Positions 11,072-23,651 of a DNA stretch of 64,000 nucleotides are shown piece after piece. The position numbers were made by a program, and so were the translations under genes. The notes below the pieces were generated by a model, which saw only the letters and a program-made list of their open reading frames with translations, made no database searches and was not told the DNA's origin. Source of the DNA: Rheum nobile (taxonomy: Eukaryota > Streptophyta > Magnoliopsida > Caryophyllales > Polygonaceae); contig WOAB01000158.1 of the NCBI GenBank assembly GCA_027886185.1, positions 682,001 to 746,000 of the forward strand. The letters are read 5' to 3'. Each line of letters starts with the position of its first letter. Position 1 is the first letter of the stretch.

Positions 11072-11732
11072 CAATCTCCAAAGTTGCAATCTTTCAAAGG
11101 GAGGCAAACAACTAGATCTAGAGAGTTAGAAAAAGTTGCAACATATCCATCCAAAAACCTAAAATGAAGTATTTATACATATTCTAACAATAAAGTCATC
11201 CGGGTAAAATGCATGGCCCGTGTCTTGACTGTGCGAAAAACGCACGACCAAGTGCACGGCCAAATTGCTACAGGAGTGAAACCGCACAGCCTGTGCGAAA
11301 AACGCACAGGCAAAACGCATAAGCATAATCCTCCGTAGGCGAAAATGCACAGCCGTGCGAAAAACGCACAGGCAAATTGCGAGAAATCACCGCCTGCACG
11401 GCCGTGCGGTGGAACGCAAGACCTCTCGAAGGAAATTCAATCCAAACGCACAACCTCCCTCGTATTTTGCGTAACTCTCATTTTAGCTCGAATCTGGTCC
11501 AAATTCCTCACGGTTCGTCCCGTTAGCCTCTAGATGACATCCAAGGTTCCAGCAACATCCATATATAGCTCCAAAAATCCACCCAAGTACCTGAAAACAC
11601 ACATTTTCTTGTGTAGACCTCCAAAACAAAGAAAACAATGCAACTAGCTATAAATGCTACACAGAATGCATAAAACAACCTAGATTAAACACAAATGCAT
11701 GTCCTAAACGTGTAACAAATTGGATGTCATCA
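11072..11732 (-). repeat. Truncated 3' LTR of the 11072-17903 element
   Basis: Matches 17255-17903, ending in the same ...tggatgtcatca boundary. About 850 bp of the LTR (the counterpart of 16394-17254) is missing. It contains several CGCACGG/CCGTGCG palindromic motifs between 11190 and 11420. Confidence 0.85.
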
Positions 11733-13620
11733 AATTTCCCTAAGCTTAACCCTTGCTTGTCCTAAAATAAGTACATAATCAATGAATTCACAAAATATGT
11801 TAAGGTTGTTTCTATCCAAGAGACAAATGAGCAATGATCACGAGAATTCAAACATAAGACAAGTGCTATCATAACATGCTTTGCAACCAATGACAAAAAC
11901 GTAGATAGTTCCTCCACGCCAAACCTCACCAGGATAAAGAAATAAGTCACTCCACTCATGTGTCTAGGTTCGTGTTTTGCTCAATTTTCCACTTTGAATG
12001 CTAAACTACCATAGGCTTGCATCAGTGTTCTTAATCTCCACTACTAGGGATCATGTACACAACAAAAATCATGAGGTCTTTACAGGGTTGTAATGGGGCC
12101 AAGGTATAGGATCAAGGTAGGGATATATTTAGGCCTTGTGGTGCTAAATCCGGGGAAAAGAATTTCCAAGACGACACCAAGCTTAGAACAATCCTTCACT
12201 TCCAATTTCGCTCTTCAAACCCATACAACAAAACCCTTTTATGCTAAATTGTCTCCTTCCATTTTTTTATTTGCTTCTTCCTTGTCTATTTTTTTTCTTT
12301 TTTCTTTTTTTTTTTATAATTTTTTTTTGTAGAAGAAGGAAAAGAAGGAAGACCTAATACAAATATCACATCCAAACACTAACACATGCAACCTCCCCCA
12401 AGCTTGGCTTAAATTCACTATAGCAAAACAAATCGACTATCCTAATCCCCGGATGGGTATGATGAATAAATAGGCTCAGTATGCTTTTATGGAGCTTCCA
12501 AAGAAAAGACAATTAAGGCACAAATGAGCTTCAAGTAGAGGAAAACATATATAGGGTGGAAGGCTAATATGAAACAATGCCTCAATCATATTAATATCAA
12601 GTACATAAATCATAAGCGTAGCCTTGAAAAAGATTATAATGCAAGTTCTAGAGTTAGCAAGCAAGTAGATATTCACACACAAGAGAAATAAGAGGACTCA
12701 TGAAATTATAGTCCATAAAAAGGCTCAAAATCACTAGGATGCTTGTCTAGAGTATTGGTCCTAACATATCTCAATCAAAGGTCACATGCTCCAACCAAAT
12801 GTCAAACATTCAAGCACTCATAATCATGCACAATATGCAATTACAATATTAACAACCAAAACATGTTGATAGGACTCATAAAGCATGCGTCACAAGGAAA
12901 ACAATCAGAGGGAAAGAAGCAAAGGGAGTCAAATCCAACATCCAACAATGCAATGCATTCAAACATAACAAAATACATGGAAAACTAACACTAATGCAAA
13001 TGTAAATGGAAACATGTCAATCTACTAATGAGTATCAACTCCCCCAAGCTAAAATCTACATTGTCCCTAATGTACGAAAGTAACGAGAGGAAGAAGAAAC
13101 TCATCGAGAAAATCGACTGAGGAGGTGGAAATGGGGCGTGGTGGGCAGTGGTTGTGGAGAACGCCGGCGTTCTGGATTGTGGTGTGGGTGGTGCGATGGA
13201 GATGAGATGAGAGGTGAGGGAGAGGGGTTGGTGAGAGAGAGACAAAAGAGAGGCTGAGAGATTAGGGTAGGGGAAAAGAAAGGGAAGGAGAGAAAGACAA
13301 AAAAGGAAAAAGTTTTTTTTTCCAGGAAAAACGCACGGCTGTGCGTTTTACCGCACATGCCGTGCGTTGCTCTCGACGTTTGATTATTATTTTTATAGAT
13401 AAAAAATGCACGCCTGTGCACTTGAGTGCACAGTCGTGCGGTGCTCTCGAATTGAGCAAAATTTAAAAAAAAATCTGAACAACTACAAACAACGCACGGT
13501 CGTGCGGTGCTCTTAAAATGAGCAAATTTTATTTTTTTAGGAAGAAGGAACAAATACATATCTTGGGTTGCCTCCCATAAAGCTCTTGTTTAAGGTCCTT
13601 AGCCTGACCTTCCATCAGCT
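11733..13620 (-). other. Non-coding 3' interior with GC-rich motif array
   Basis: No retroviral domain is visible. Purine tracts (gcttgggggag on the minus strand) occur near 12393 and 13040, and an aagcttagggaaatt tract abuts the LTR. Between 13327 and 13515 three units of about 60-85 bp each carry the palindrome cgcacgg-cngtgcg followed by tgctct and an AT stretch. They match the motif clusters in this element's own LTRs. Minus-strand open frames here are low-complexity and not credible genes. Confidence 0.6.
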
Positions 13621-16266
13621 TTAAGTACTCGGATCAGGAGGGTTGGTGGTGCCCTGCTTAATCGGATCAGGTATGACAACATGCTTCAATCGATGACTCT
13701 GCACCTTGAACTTTCCAGAGTTCTTATGCCATAGCTCAACTGTCCCACCTCTCAGAACTCGAGTCACCCTATATGGTCCAGACCATCTTATCCCCTTAGA
13801 ACCTGGAAACATGTTGGATTTTTCATGGGATAACACCACCATATTTCCACTCTTGAACACAACCTTTGTTTTGGCCTTCTTCATTTTCTTTGGAGTTTGC
13901 CTTTTCTTTGCCTTAGCAGTCTCACCATCATCTAGGTCTGGATCTCTCAAAGATATATCCAACAGATGAGCAATGTCAGATATGATCCCATCTTGCCCGG
14001 GATCAACCTCAATTTTACAACATGTACTTGTGATAGGAGTTGGTGGAGTGTCTTTGTATATCTCAAGGAAGTAATCCTTGAAATATTTATACTCAATCTT
14101 CTCTTCCCCTATTGTGAATGAAAGATTCCCAATCTTGACATCAATATTAGCCTCAATAGTGGCTAAAAATGGTCTCCCAAGGATGACGGGGTCTTATCAC
14201 TAACCTCCATATCAAGTATCACAAAATCTCCTGGTATGAAGAACTTTCCCACTTTCACAGGAACATTTTATATTATGCCCACAAGATGAGTAATAGACCT
14301 ATCAACCATAAGGAGACGCATCTTGGATGGAACAAGCTCACCCAATTTTAGGTCTTTGTAGATTGACAGAGGCATCACATTGACACTAGACCCGAGATCA
14401 CAAAGACAATTATAAGTTATATTGCCAAAAAATTCAGGGATAAATAATTCACCCGGATCTTGTAGTTTCTTTGGCATCTTCTCAGCATAATCCATTGTCA
14501 AGGCCACAGTCTCATAGTCCTCCAACCCTCTCTTCTTGATCAGAATCTCTTTCAGAAACTTAGCATACACATGCATTTGAGTGAGGACATCTGTGAAAGG
14601 TATGCCAACATACAGTTTCTTCATCATCTCCTTAAACTTCACAAATTGGTGCTCTAGCTGTATTTGAATCCTTCTATGAGGAAAAGGCAGAGGTGGCTTG
14701 TATGGCGGGGGAGCAACATACTTGGGTTCTTCTTCTTGTGGCTTCTCCATATGCTCCTTTGTCGCTTATTTTTCTCTTGGACTGTGCTCCTCCAACTGTT
14801 TTTCTTCACTCAGAGAGACAACCCTGCAATGCTCCTTGGGGTTGACTTCAGGTTGACCAGAAAGTTGACCAACCGGCCTAGGAACATTCATAGCAATTTG
14901 GGCCAACTGACTCACCAATTGGTCCATCCTCTTAGGCAAGCTCTCGAAGCTGTCAACCTTCTTAGATAAGGCTTCCAACTGAGAAGCTATGGTCCCCTGA
15001 ATTTTATCCATTTCCCTCAACACAGACTCAAGTGCAGAGTTCTCAGATGATTGTACGAGAGCTTGATTTTGCGATTGAGAGACTCTCGGTTGGAACCCAA
15101 GTGGTGGTCTTTGCTGAGCATCGTCATTCTTGTAGGAGAAGTTTGGATGATTCCTCCACCCATGATTATAGGTATTGGAATACGGATCATTCCTGGGACC
15201 TTTGTTGAAGTTGTTCATGTAGTTCACCTCTCCCTGGGTCTCATTCTGAGAAGCAAATAGGTGACAAGATGATATTATGTGGTCACTTTCTCCACAAAAA
15301 TGACAAGCTATACTAGAAACACCCTGTGCGGATTGCCCTGCACCTTGCGCCTAAGACTTTTGCACTAATAGATTCATCATCTTGATCTTTTGTTCCATAG
15401 CATCTATTTGAGCCTATTGGTGTGTCTCAGAACTAACCTCATACATTCCTACATGCTTCTTAGAACTTGAAGTAGACCGGGGATCACTGTAATAGTGAGA
15501 GTGTTGAGCAATACTCTCAATCAAGTCCCAAGCATCATCAACTTCCATACTCATGATTCTTTCACCCACTGAAGCATCAATGATTAGCCTGGTAGAATTG
15601 TCAACAACGTTGTAGAAAACATGCAGTAGGGTCCATTTTTGTTGCCCATGGTGTGGGCACAACATCAGTAATTCCTTGAATCTTTCCTACCCCTCATAAA
15701 GAGACTCTTCATCCTTCATCTTGAATGCAAGAATCTTATTCCTCATCTCAGTAGTCTTCTTTGGTGGAAAGTATTTGTTGATGAATGCATTTGTTAACTC
15801 ATCCCAAGTTGTTATTGAGCCAACAGGTAGGGCCTTGAACCAAGCTTTGGCCCTATCTCGCAGAGAGAATGAAAAGGGTCGCAGGAAAAGCGCATCTTGG
15901 GATACCTCATGGATCTTCACCCATTAGCTCAATAAAGGTAGCCAGATGTTGGTGTGGGTTCTCAGAAGGTAAATGTCCAAACTGATTCTGCTGCACCATG
16001 TTGATAAGGGAAGGTTTCAACTCAAAGTTACGAGCTTGAACCGGAGGTCAGACCACACCAGAAATAGGATCAATGTGATTTGGCATCACATAATCACCAA
16101 GCGTCATGCGTGGCTCTTGAACTTCCAAAGGATGATCATTTCCCACTTTGTTGTCACTCATTGCTTGTTCTCTGGCTTCGAGTTGTTGTCTTCTTCTAGC
16201 ACGAAAAGTATGCTCAGGTTCGGGATCGTAGTCGGTGAGATTACAAGCACTCAGGACTCTTCGCAT
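13621..16266 (-). pseudogene. gypsy gag-protease pseudogene with integrase tail
   Basis: Read on the minus strand: gag N-terminus (MRRVLSACNLTDYDPEPEHT at 16266), gag core (SFSLRDRAKAWFKALPVGSI, 15687-15920), a CCHC knuckle CHFCGESDHIISSC (about 15310), a coiled-coil Q-rich linker (14766-15227), and a retropepsin-like segment with CDLGSSVNVMPLSIY (about 14390) and LGRPFL (about 14180). At 13621-13962 the sequence jumps to IRWSGPYRVTRVLRGG, which resembles the C-terminal tail after the integrase core of Athila/Tat elements. Several stops and frameshifts separate these blocks. The missing middle would encode RT, RNase H and the integrase catalytic core. Confidence 0.82.
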
Positions 16267-16369
16267 ATGAAGAAAACAAGTCTAAAAACAAAACAACAAA
16301 AACAAGATAAAAAATAAAACGAAGACTTAGTCGAACCAGTTGTAGGAAAACAACTAATACTAGCAATAG

Positions 16370-16388
16370 TCCCCGACAACGGCGCCAA
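16370..16388 (-). other. Primer-binding site, tRNA-Asp type
   Basis: The minus strand reads TGGCGCCGTTGTCGGGGA just inside the 5' LTR. It is complementary, with one mismatch, to the 3' end of plant tRNA-Asp, as in Athila/Tat gypsy elements. Confidence 0.85.
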
Positions 16389-16393
16389 AAACT

Positions 16394-17903
16394 TGATAGG
16401 ACAAAAACCTACCCACAAGCGTATGAGATCAATTGTAGCTTTTTAAGTATCGTTCCCACGAGGACTATGTAGTATCGATTGTAACTTTGATTGGTAAGCT
16501 AAGCCGAAAGATGGAAATTTTCGTTGAACTAATAAATAAAACTAAGAAACAAATACAAGTGATGATTGTAATCAATTGAGGGAAAGCATCCAAGACAAGG
16601 GATCCCCGCAACTATGCTTCAGTAGACTCAACTAGATAAATGTCTGAATTTAGTCTGTCTTTGTTGAAGGTAACTATCTTAGGTATTTACTAATTCCTCT
16701 CGGATGATAGCAAATGTGCCTAGATTCAATTAACATCCACTATCGCAACTTGCTAATCAAGATCTAGACCCCTTGGGCACTTAGAATCTAAGGTCAAACT
16801 GAATCAACATTCACCCTCGTGACTTGATAAATCCAACCTAATCTTAGAGTTTCTATGATAGTTATTAATCCACAGGAGAAATCAAGATGCTCTCGCAATA
16901 ATAAAATCTCAGGTTCAATTCCTAGGATTCAAATAGAAGTTATTATCTCTCGGTCTAAAACCCTATCTGACTACCTATTAACGTTTTTACCTCTCGGTTG
17001 CAAATCCTAATAGCATCCAATTCGCATAAGCTAATATGGGCGTAAAGCTTCTAGGAACGAATCAACAAAGTTTCAGATTTCCATTCAGGCAAATATCAAA
17101 CAAGTCTACCTACGCATAGTTGGGATCACCCCTACCCTAGAAATATGGAAATTAACTAGATATAATTGCAAGATCAACCAAAGAAAACATAATAAAAAAG
17201 AAAATCATAAACAAGATCAAAAAGAAAGAGAAACTTAGTCTTGAATCCAGTAGCACAATCTGTAAAGTTGCAATCTTTCAAAGGAAGCAAACAACTAGGT
17301 CTAGAGAGTTAGAAAAAGTGGCAAAATATCCATCTAAAAATCTAAAACGAAGTACTCATACATATTCTAAAAATAAAGTCATCCGGGTAAAACGCACGGC
17401 CCATGTTTTGACTATGCAAAAAACGCACGGCCAAAATGCTACAGGTGTGAAACCACACAACATGTGTGAAAAATACATAGGTAGAATCCTCCGTAGGCCA
17501 AAACGCACAGCCGTGCGAAAAACGCACAGGCAAAACGCATAGGCAAATTGCGAGAAAGCACCGCCTGCATGGCCGTGCGTTTCACCGCACAGCCTCTCGA
17601 AGGAAATTCAATCCAAATGCACGACCTCCCTTGTATTTTGCATAACTCTCATTTTAGCTCGAATCTGGTCCAAATTCTTCATGGTTCATCCCATTAGCCT
17701 CCAAATGACATCCGAGGTTCCAACAACATCCATAGGCAGCTCCAAAAATCCACCCAAGTACCTGAAAACACACATTTTCTTGTGTAGACCTCCATAACAA
17801 AGAAAACAATGAAACTATCTATAAATGCGACACAAAATGCATAAAACAACCTAGATTAAACATAAATGCATGTCCTAAACGTGTAACAAATTGGATGTCA
17901 TCA
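16394..17903 (-). repeat. 5' LTR of the 11072-17903 element
   Basis: 1,510 bp, tgataggaca...gatgtcatca. It carries cgcac/gtgcg palindromic motifs at 17390-17600. The conserved LTR box appears only in diverged form (sense gtcctcgtgggaacgatac, about 16446-16464). Confidence 0.85.
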
Positions 17904-18779
17904 AGTAGTCAAGTGTCGATCCTATAGAGACCACTGTAATATCAATTGAAACTCTACTAGTAAGTTAGGCCAAGAAAATAAGGAATTGAGGAAAACTATA
18001 ACTAAGCTAACAAATACTAACAAATGAAAAGGATAAAATCAATGGGATAAATGTGTCTAAGGTTAAGGATCACCACAACAATGTAACAGTAAATAAAATC
18101 ACACTTCACCTGAATCGAGTCCAAATTATTTGAAGGTAAGCTATCTAAGGTAAACTACTAACTCCTTTCAGACGATAGTAAATGTGTCTGGACTAAACTA
18201 ACAATCACTGTCGCGTAGAGCTAATCACATCCAAACCCTTTAACGCACTTATAGTATAGGGATAAACTGAAATAACATTCGCTGTCGCGCTCCGCTAATC
18301 CAACTCAAACTTAGAATATCTATGATAGCCTATTAATCATCAGGAGTAATTAAGTTGTTGTTGCATAAATAATACTCAGGTTCAATTCCTAGGATTCCAA
18401 TAGAAGTTATTATCTCTTGGTCTCAAACCCTATTTGACTACCTATTAATGTTATCACCTTTCAGCCTCAAAACCTAATAGGATCCATTTCGCATAGGCTA
18501 ATATGGGCATAAAGCATACTAGGCATGAATCAAATAATATTTCAATGCAGGCAAAGAAATAATTCTAATTACATACACATCGTCGGGATCACCCCAACCT
18601 TAGTACTAGGAATTTAGCCAAGCATAATTGAAGACATATTCAATAGATTGAAACTAGCCAACAACATATATGAATTATTCAATAAAAATGGGAGACAAGA
18701 AACTTAATCTCAATATCGAAATAATTCAAATTGACAAAGGCTAGAACAATAATACAATTCTTCAAATTGTGCAAAAGAC
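17904..18779 (-). mobile_element. Older LTR fragment related to the adjacent LTR
   Basis: Aligns colinearly but with clear divergence to 16430-17250 of the neighbouring LTR (for example the ggtaagctatctaaggt and gattccaatagaagttattatctc stretches). It has no interior and no second end. The adjacent element probably inserted into it. Confidence 0.65.
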
Positions 18780-18975
18780 AAAAATTCTCTTCGTTAAAAC
18801 TATTCTTGTGTACGACTGCTTCCTCCCACTAAAGCTAAAACAAAGACAAACGTTGATGCTAATGATGAAACCTCCATCTAAAGCTAAAACAAAGACAAAA
18901 ATTCTCTTCGTTAAATCTCTTCGTTAAAACTATTCTCTTCGTTTTGTCAATGATGAAACCTCCATCTGGCCAGCC
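18780..18975. repeat. Scrambled short repeats (filler-DNA scar)
   Basis: Short blocks recur in shuffled order: attctcttcgttaaa (three near copies), aagctaaaacaaagacaaa (twice), gatgaaacctccatct (twice), and acgttgatgc, which recurs at about 19028. This patchwork is typical of templated insertions made during error-prone end joining. It lies exactly where the LTR fragment meets the helicase pseudogene. Confidence 0.65.
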
Positions 18976-21370
18976 AGATGACATACCCGAGGAAGATTTT
19001 GTGGATTCTTTTTCTATGGAGGATTGAACGTTGATGCCACATGGTAGCCTGACTATATGGTTGTCTTGTGTGCCCAAGGAGATTGTCGTTTTTACATCTG
19101 TTGTGCATATCAACTTTGCGAATGATAGAATTGAACGTGTTGTATTCCTCTTGGTTGAAGATGAAGTCTTTAAAGCTTTGGCATCTGAGAAACCATATAA
19201 CATACCACCAGAAATAAGGAAAGCGATTGAGTTTGAGGAAATCCCTGAAGTTGTCTTACAAGGCTTAACAAAGGAAAATTATGTGTCGTATTTCAATGTG
19301 TTGTTAGGGATGGAGGAACTTCTCATTATGGTAATTGTTATATTTTCTCTGTATTGGGGTGGGGGGATTGAGGTTATAGCTAGATAGAATGGTTCTCTCA
19401 TAGTACCAACTTGTTGAATGATTCTCTTTTTATATTTGTTACAGGACTACGTGAAAGCTTATAATATAAAGTCTGTTACTTTGAGACAAGGATTTTGACT
19501 TTTTAGCACTTAAAGTGCCAGGACTTGCTGCAAGAAGGCCCTTACTTGTCTGTGGAGATGTGGTAAATGTTTATGGGGAATATTCTCTTGATCAGGTATG
19601 TGTGGTAAATCGGGTGAAGGTAATTTTTTTACTTCATGTCAATAGTGTTAACATTTTTGTCATAGAAGTTCATATTTTTTGTCACAATTGCACGAATTAT
19701 CATTGCCAATGTTGTTTTCTCATGTTGAACTTGCCAATGTTGTTTTAATAGGGTTGGATCCACCGTGTTGAGGCTGATAAAGTATTATTGCAATTTCATG
19801 AATGATTTTACCAAAGGCACAAAGATAGCAATCTGTATGAAATCTGTTTTGTGTACAACGAGGTAAATTCAGTAGGCTCCGTCAAGCCATTCTATTTGCA
19901 GAGGCATTACATGAAAAGTTCCTCTTTCCCCATGAGTATCATGGAAAGCGAAGGATTACAACAAACAATCTTGTGCCTATCTCACATCTTCTTAACGAGG
20001 AGCAGAAAAATGTTATTCGCTTAATTTTAGGGTACAGAGGAGGAGCTCCTTATGTGATTTATGGATCCCCGAGAATAGGAAAGACAAAAACACTGGTGGA
20101 GGTGATCCTCCAACTATATAAAACTAGACGGAATTCTCAAATACTAGTATGTGCTTCTTCAAATTGCGCGGCAGATCACATATTAGAGAAAATCCTTTGC
20201 GAGGGGATGAAACTTAGCGAGGAAGATATTTTTAGGTTGAATGCCACACGTCATCCCTTAGAAAAAATGAACGCTGCATTGTTGAGGTTTTGTACTTACA
20301 GTGAAGGTTTCTTCACTTGCCCTTCTCGAGATGCACTATGTAGCTGCAGGATAATAATAATGACATGCACGAGTGTATCTTACCTTTATGCTAAAGGGGT
20401 TAACCGTGGCCACTTCTCCTACATCATCTTAGATTATGCAAGCCAAGCTTTAGAGCCAGAGACAATGATCCCCATATCAACCCTCTACGAAAACAACACA
20501 TTTATTATTCTTTCTGGTGATCCTAAGCAACTTGGCCCTGATATTCATTCAAAGCAAGATGAGGCATATGGGTTGGGAAGGTATTTTATGGAGAGGTTGT
20601 TGGACTTTGAAGTTTACAGATAAGGGGATCGCAATTATGTCACAATGTTAGTGAAGACTTACCGAAGCCACCCTGAAATTCTTTATGTTCCTCCAAGACT
20701 GTTTTATAGAGGAGCATTGATTCCATATTGAGAGGAAAGTGACATATCTTCCTTACCTTGGGCTGATCTGCTTCCCAACAGGAACTTCCCTGTAATGTTC
20801 TGTGGCATCCAAGGCTTGGATGAGAGGGGAAATGGCAGCCCTTCATGGTTTAATAGGATTGAAGCTAGCAAGGTGGTTGAGCTCGTATATAAGCTCAAAA
20901 AAAGGAATGTCTCTGAGCACGACATCATGATTATTACACCTTTTCCACAACAAGTAGTAAAGATAGGGAAGGATCTCAGGTCTTAACATATGACTGATAT
21001 TAAGATAGGTGGGGTTGAGTAGTTTCGGGGCAAAGAAAGGGAAGTGATCATCCTATAAATCGTCAGATCAACCAAGAAACACGACGAATATGATATGACT
21101 TTCTGTTTGGGATTTTTGAGCAACCCGAAGAGGTTCAATTTTGCCATGACTCGTGCCAGATGATTGCTTATTATTGTTGGAAACCCTTATATTATTGGAA
21201 AGGTATTTCTCGGTAACAAAACTTTGTTGTTTATCAGATGCATTAAAATGTTGCGTAACCGTTTTGTTGGACATTAATAGTACTGGCACTGGCGCAAAAT
21301 GTTATGCCATTGTGTTGCAAATAGCGCCTATGAAGGTTGTGCTTTTCGCGTGAAGGAGCAGGATCCATAA
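18950..21370 (+). pseudogene. SDE3/MOV10-like RNA helicase pseudogene, copy 1
   Basis: A superfamily 1 (UPF1-like) helicase most similar to plant SDE3, which acts in RNA silencing with RDR6. It starts at 18950 (MMKPPSGQPDDIPEEDFVDS) with a stop at about 19025. It has an N-terminal domain (EEIPEVVLQGLTKENYVSYF), introns (for example gtatgtg at about 19595), and the core: NEEQKNVIRLIL, Walker A-like YGSPRIGKTKT (second G replaced by R), IILDYASQALEPE in place of DEAG, LSGDPKQLGPDIHS, EQF-GKEREVI and NPKRFNFAMTRA. Premature stops follow FEVYR (about 20621), after ALIPY, and in the GVE-stop-FRGK motif. The last exon reads YWHWRKML-HCVAN. SDE3 identity is from memory of the family; the gene is not functional. 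It lies at the left end of the duplicated block, next to Mutator genes. Confidence 0.8.
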
Positions 21371-21665
21371 AATTTCGATGTGATGCTAGTGTTGGTCGAT
21401 CTGTTTTTGAGTACTGGCAACTATCCTTTTTTCTAGCAATGTAATGATATCCAGTGTACTGACAACTATTGTCTGTGTGTATAGTGTTGGCATTGTTTTT
21501 GAATTTGCAAAACTTACATGAAGAGTGACATCAAAGTCTTGGCACTCTGACATGTAGAATCAACCATGCTACACCATGATACTTACCACTTACAAGAAAT
21601 ACTATTCGAAATTTAATTCATCCTCTTACATAAAAAACCAAAGTTATCAGGTACATACTTCATAG

Positions 21666-22076
21666 TTATGACCTACATGCTTGATACCAAATGTTAAAAG
21701 CACTAATCCCTACAATGACACCAACACCAAACGCACAAATATGATTTAATACAAGTTTACTCAATTTTTTCTGGGAGTGTAGTGTATTGTTTTCACCTTC
21801 AAGTTCTGCCACCCTTGTATAGAGTTCCCTAATTGTAGCCTCAAAGTGCATCTCATTTGTATTGAGTTCCATAATTCTTTGTCCAAATTTATGTTTCTCA
21901 GTACGTAGGCATGTGATTATTTCATCCAACATTTGGGAATGTGGGCTATTCGTTAGCAATATCTCTAACTCTTCTTGCAACTTCTCTTCTATTTCAGAAC
22001 GTGTAGGAGATGTAAGTGGAAATTCATATTTTATGGGGTCCCTGCTTTGATAACTTGAGGTGTCGCTGTCTAACAT
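21666..22076 (-). CDS. Coiled-coil, C-terminal membrane protein, copy 1 (5' exon lost)
   Basis: 136 residues with no stop. The N-terminus is Ser/Thr-rich. A predicted coiled coil follows (SEIEEKLQEELEILL, then HFEATIRELYTRVAELEGEN). The C-terminal hydrophobic segment (LNHICAFGVGVIVGISAFNI) suggests a tail-anchored membrane protein. The family is not recognised. Copy 2 has an upstream 14-base first exon with an ATG and splice donor; here that region was removed when the element at 22191 inserted and a deletion followed. The open frame is kept but normal expression is doubtful. Confidence 0.5.
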   Translation of the reverse strand: MLDSDTSSYQSRDPIKYEFPLTSPTRSEIEEKLQEELEILLTNSPHSQMLDEIITCLRTEKHKFGQRIMELNTNEMHFEATIRELYTRVAELEGENNTLHSQKKLSKLVLNHICAFGVGVIVGISAFNIWYQACRS

Positions 22077-22190
22077 TGGACTTCAGTTGAACTACAGAAA
22101 CAAAGCCAAATTCCAGCAAAAAACAACCGATTACATGCTTGCTTATATGACCCTCTAATTACCAGATTGACCCACTACGAAAAGCACACA

Positions 22191-23572
22191 TGATAGGTGT
22201 TATTTCATACACCTTTACTAGCAATTATTAGCATGATTTGGAGGAGTTTATGAGTGGTTTTTAAGCTAAGTCTGTGATCCAGAAGTTATGGAGAGAAGTG
22301 AAGATATCCCAGGATTTACAGCTCAGATGGAGACATGAGGATGGAGATGGAGCTGCTGAAGCATACATGGAGACGACTACCAACACTTGGTAGTAATGAA
22401 GAGCAGCAGAAGAAGAGAGTGAGCTAGCTCACCGCCCCGCACCGGAGTCACCGCGGCCCGGCGGTGACTCTCAGAGAAGAATGAAGCCCCACGCCAGAGG
22501 AAGCCACCGCCCCGCGGTGGAGAGCCTGACGCCCCGCGGTGGATCTCACCGCCCCGCGACGGCCGTGTTAAATGCCGCGCGTCTGAAGACATTTATTTCC
22601 TTTTATTTCATTCAGATTTTGTTATTTTTATTATTCTGTTTCCTTTATTGTTTGCATTAGTTTAACCTAGTTTTCTTAAGACTATTTAAGTCCTCTTTCT
22701 AGGTTAAGAGGGAGACTCGTTACAACTGCTTTACATCAGATGTTATTTTCCTTAGTTTTCATTCTCGTTCTGAATGGAGAACTAACTTTCCTTTGTTCTA
22801 CTAGACGATTGAAGCATACAGTTGATGTGTTTGTGAGATTTATATTCCTTGTTCTTATCCTTATAAGTGTTGGTTTGATTCTCTTGGTTATATTGAATAT
22901 TGATTTCTTGTTGTTCTTCTTAGCCTGATCAACTAGGTTGAATACTTTTTATCAATTGCTAGGATTGCATATAGGGGTTCCGAGTGCATATCTAGTAGCA
23001 AACACAATTGTGCGTATAGGGGTTCCGAGCGTATAATTGTGAGTGAGAATCAGTTGCATGCGAGTATTAATACGTCTTTCTATTTGCATGTATCCTATAT
23101 CCTTGTGTGTATTGCTATTGCTTTGTTGGTGGTAAAGTATACCGACAACTGTGAGAATCGGTGGTATTTTACCATTGGCATAGTGATAAGTCTATCGACA
23201 ACTATGAGAATCGATAGTACTTAAGATCAGGGTGGGAACAACTATAAGGATAGTAAAAGAACTTGGATTAAATAGATTTCTGTGATCAAATTATATCTCT
23301 GTATTGTGGATCTCGCTCTAGTAGGACTACTTTCCCCATTATATTTTCTCAACTCAACCAAACTTGTTTACTTTGCTTGCTTTGCTCTCTCGTGATAACT
23401 AAACCCCCCCTTTCTTGTTACTTATCATTCACAATTGCATACTGCATCAGATCTTCCCTGTGGGTTCGACCCTTGCTTGCTTACTATACATCTGTTTAGT
23501 AGGTCTGTTAGGACTTTTTACTTTGATAAGGCTAATCAACGATACTTGCATTGCGCACTTTTAGCCCCGTCA
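22191..23572 (+). repeat. 5' LTR of the truncated gypsy element
   Basis: 1,382 bp, tgataggtgt...gccccgtca; nearly the same length as the solo LTR at 46525-47905 and similar throughout. It contains a CACCGCCCCGCGGTGG-type palindrome cluster (22430-22575) and the box ccctgtgggttcgaccctt (23458-23476). At 23573-23593 a tRNA-Asp-type primer site reads TTTGGCACCGTTGCCGGGGA. Confidence 0.88.
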
Positions 23573-23651
23573 AATTTGGCACCGTTGCCGGGGAAGTTTT
23601 CTGTTTTTGTTGTGTGTTTTTTGTGATTGATTTTTGGTGGAGACCTATCTT

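Larger units (their letters stand above)
11072..17903 (-). mobile_element. Ty3/gypsy element (tRNA-Asp type), gag-protease only
   Basis: The minus-strand element has a full 5' LTR (16394-17903), a tRNA-Asp-type primer site, a gag-protease pseudogene and a 3' LTR truncated at its outer end (11072-11732). The interior lacks RT, RNase H and the integrase core; only an integrase-tail-like segment remains. The outer part of the 3' LTR is lost, so no target duplication can be shown. On the right it abuts an older related LTR fragment at 17904, probably its insertion site. Confidence 0.85.

Noticed and set aside
11190..11420. CRISPR-like look of repeated cgcac...gtgcg palindromes
   Set aside because: Units and spacings are irregular, they lie inside plant LTRs and no cas genes exist; the genome is eukaryotic.
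13101..13559. 152-residue minus-strand ORF
   Set aside because: Composed of GC-motif repeats and simple pyrimidine-rich sequence in a retrotransposon 3' region; no protein-like features.
16370..16388. tRNA-Asp-like sequence as a tRNA gene (also 31246, 36069, 23575)
   Set aside because: Only the 3' complement of tRNA is present, directly inside LTRs; these are primer-binding sites.
19973..20623. Helicase ORF as a Helitron Rep/helicase
   Set aside because: Motifs are those of the UPF1/SDE3 group (GDPKQLGP, NPKRFNFAMTRA), not PIF1-like, and there is no HUH Rep domain or Helitron ends around it.
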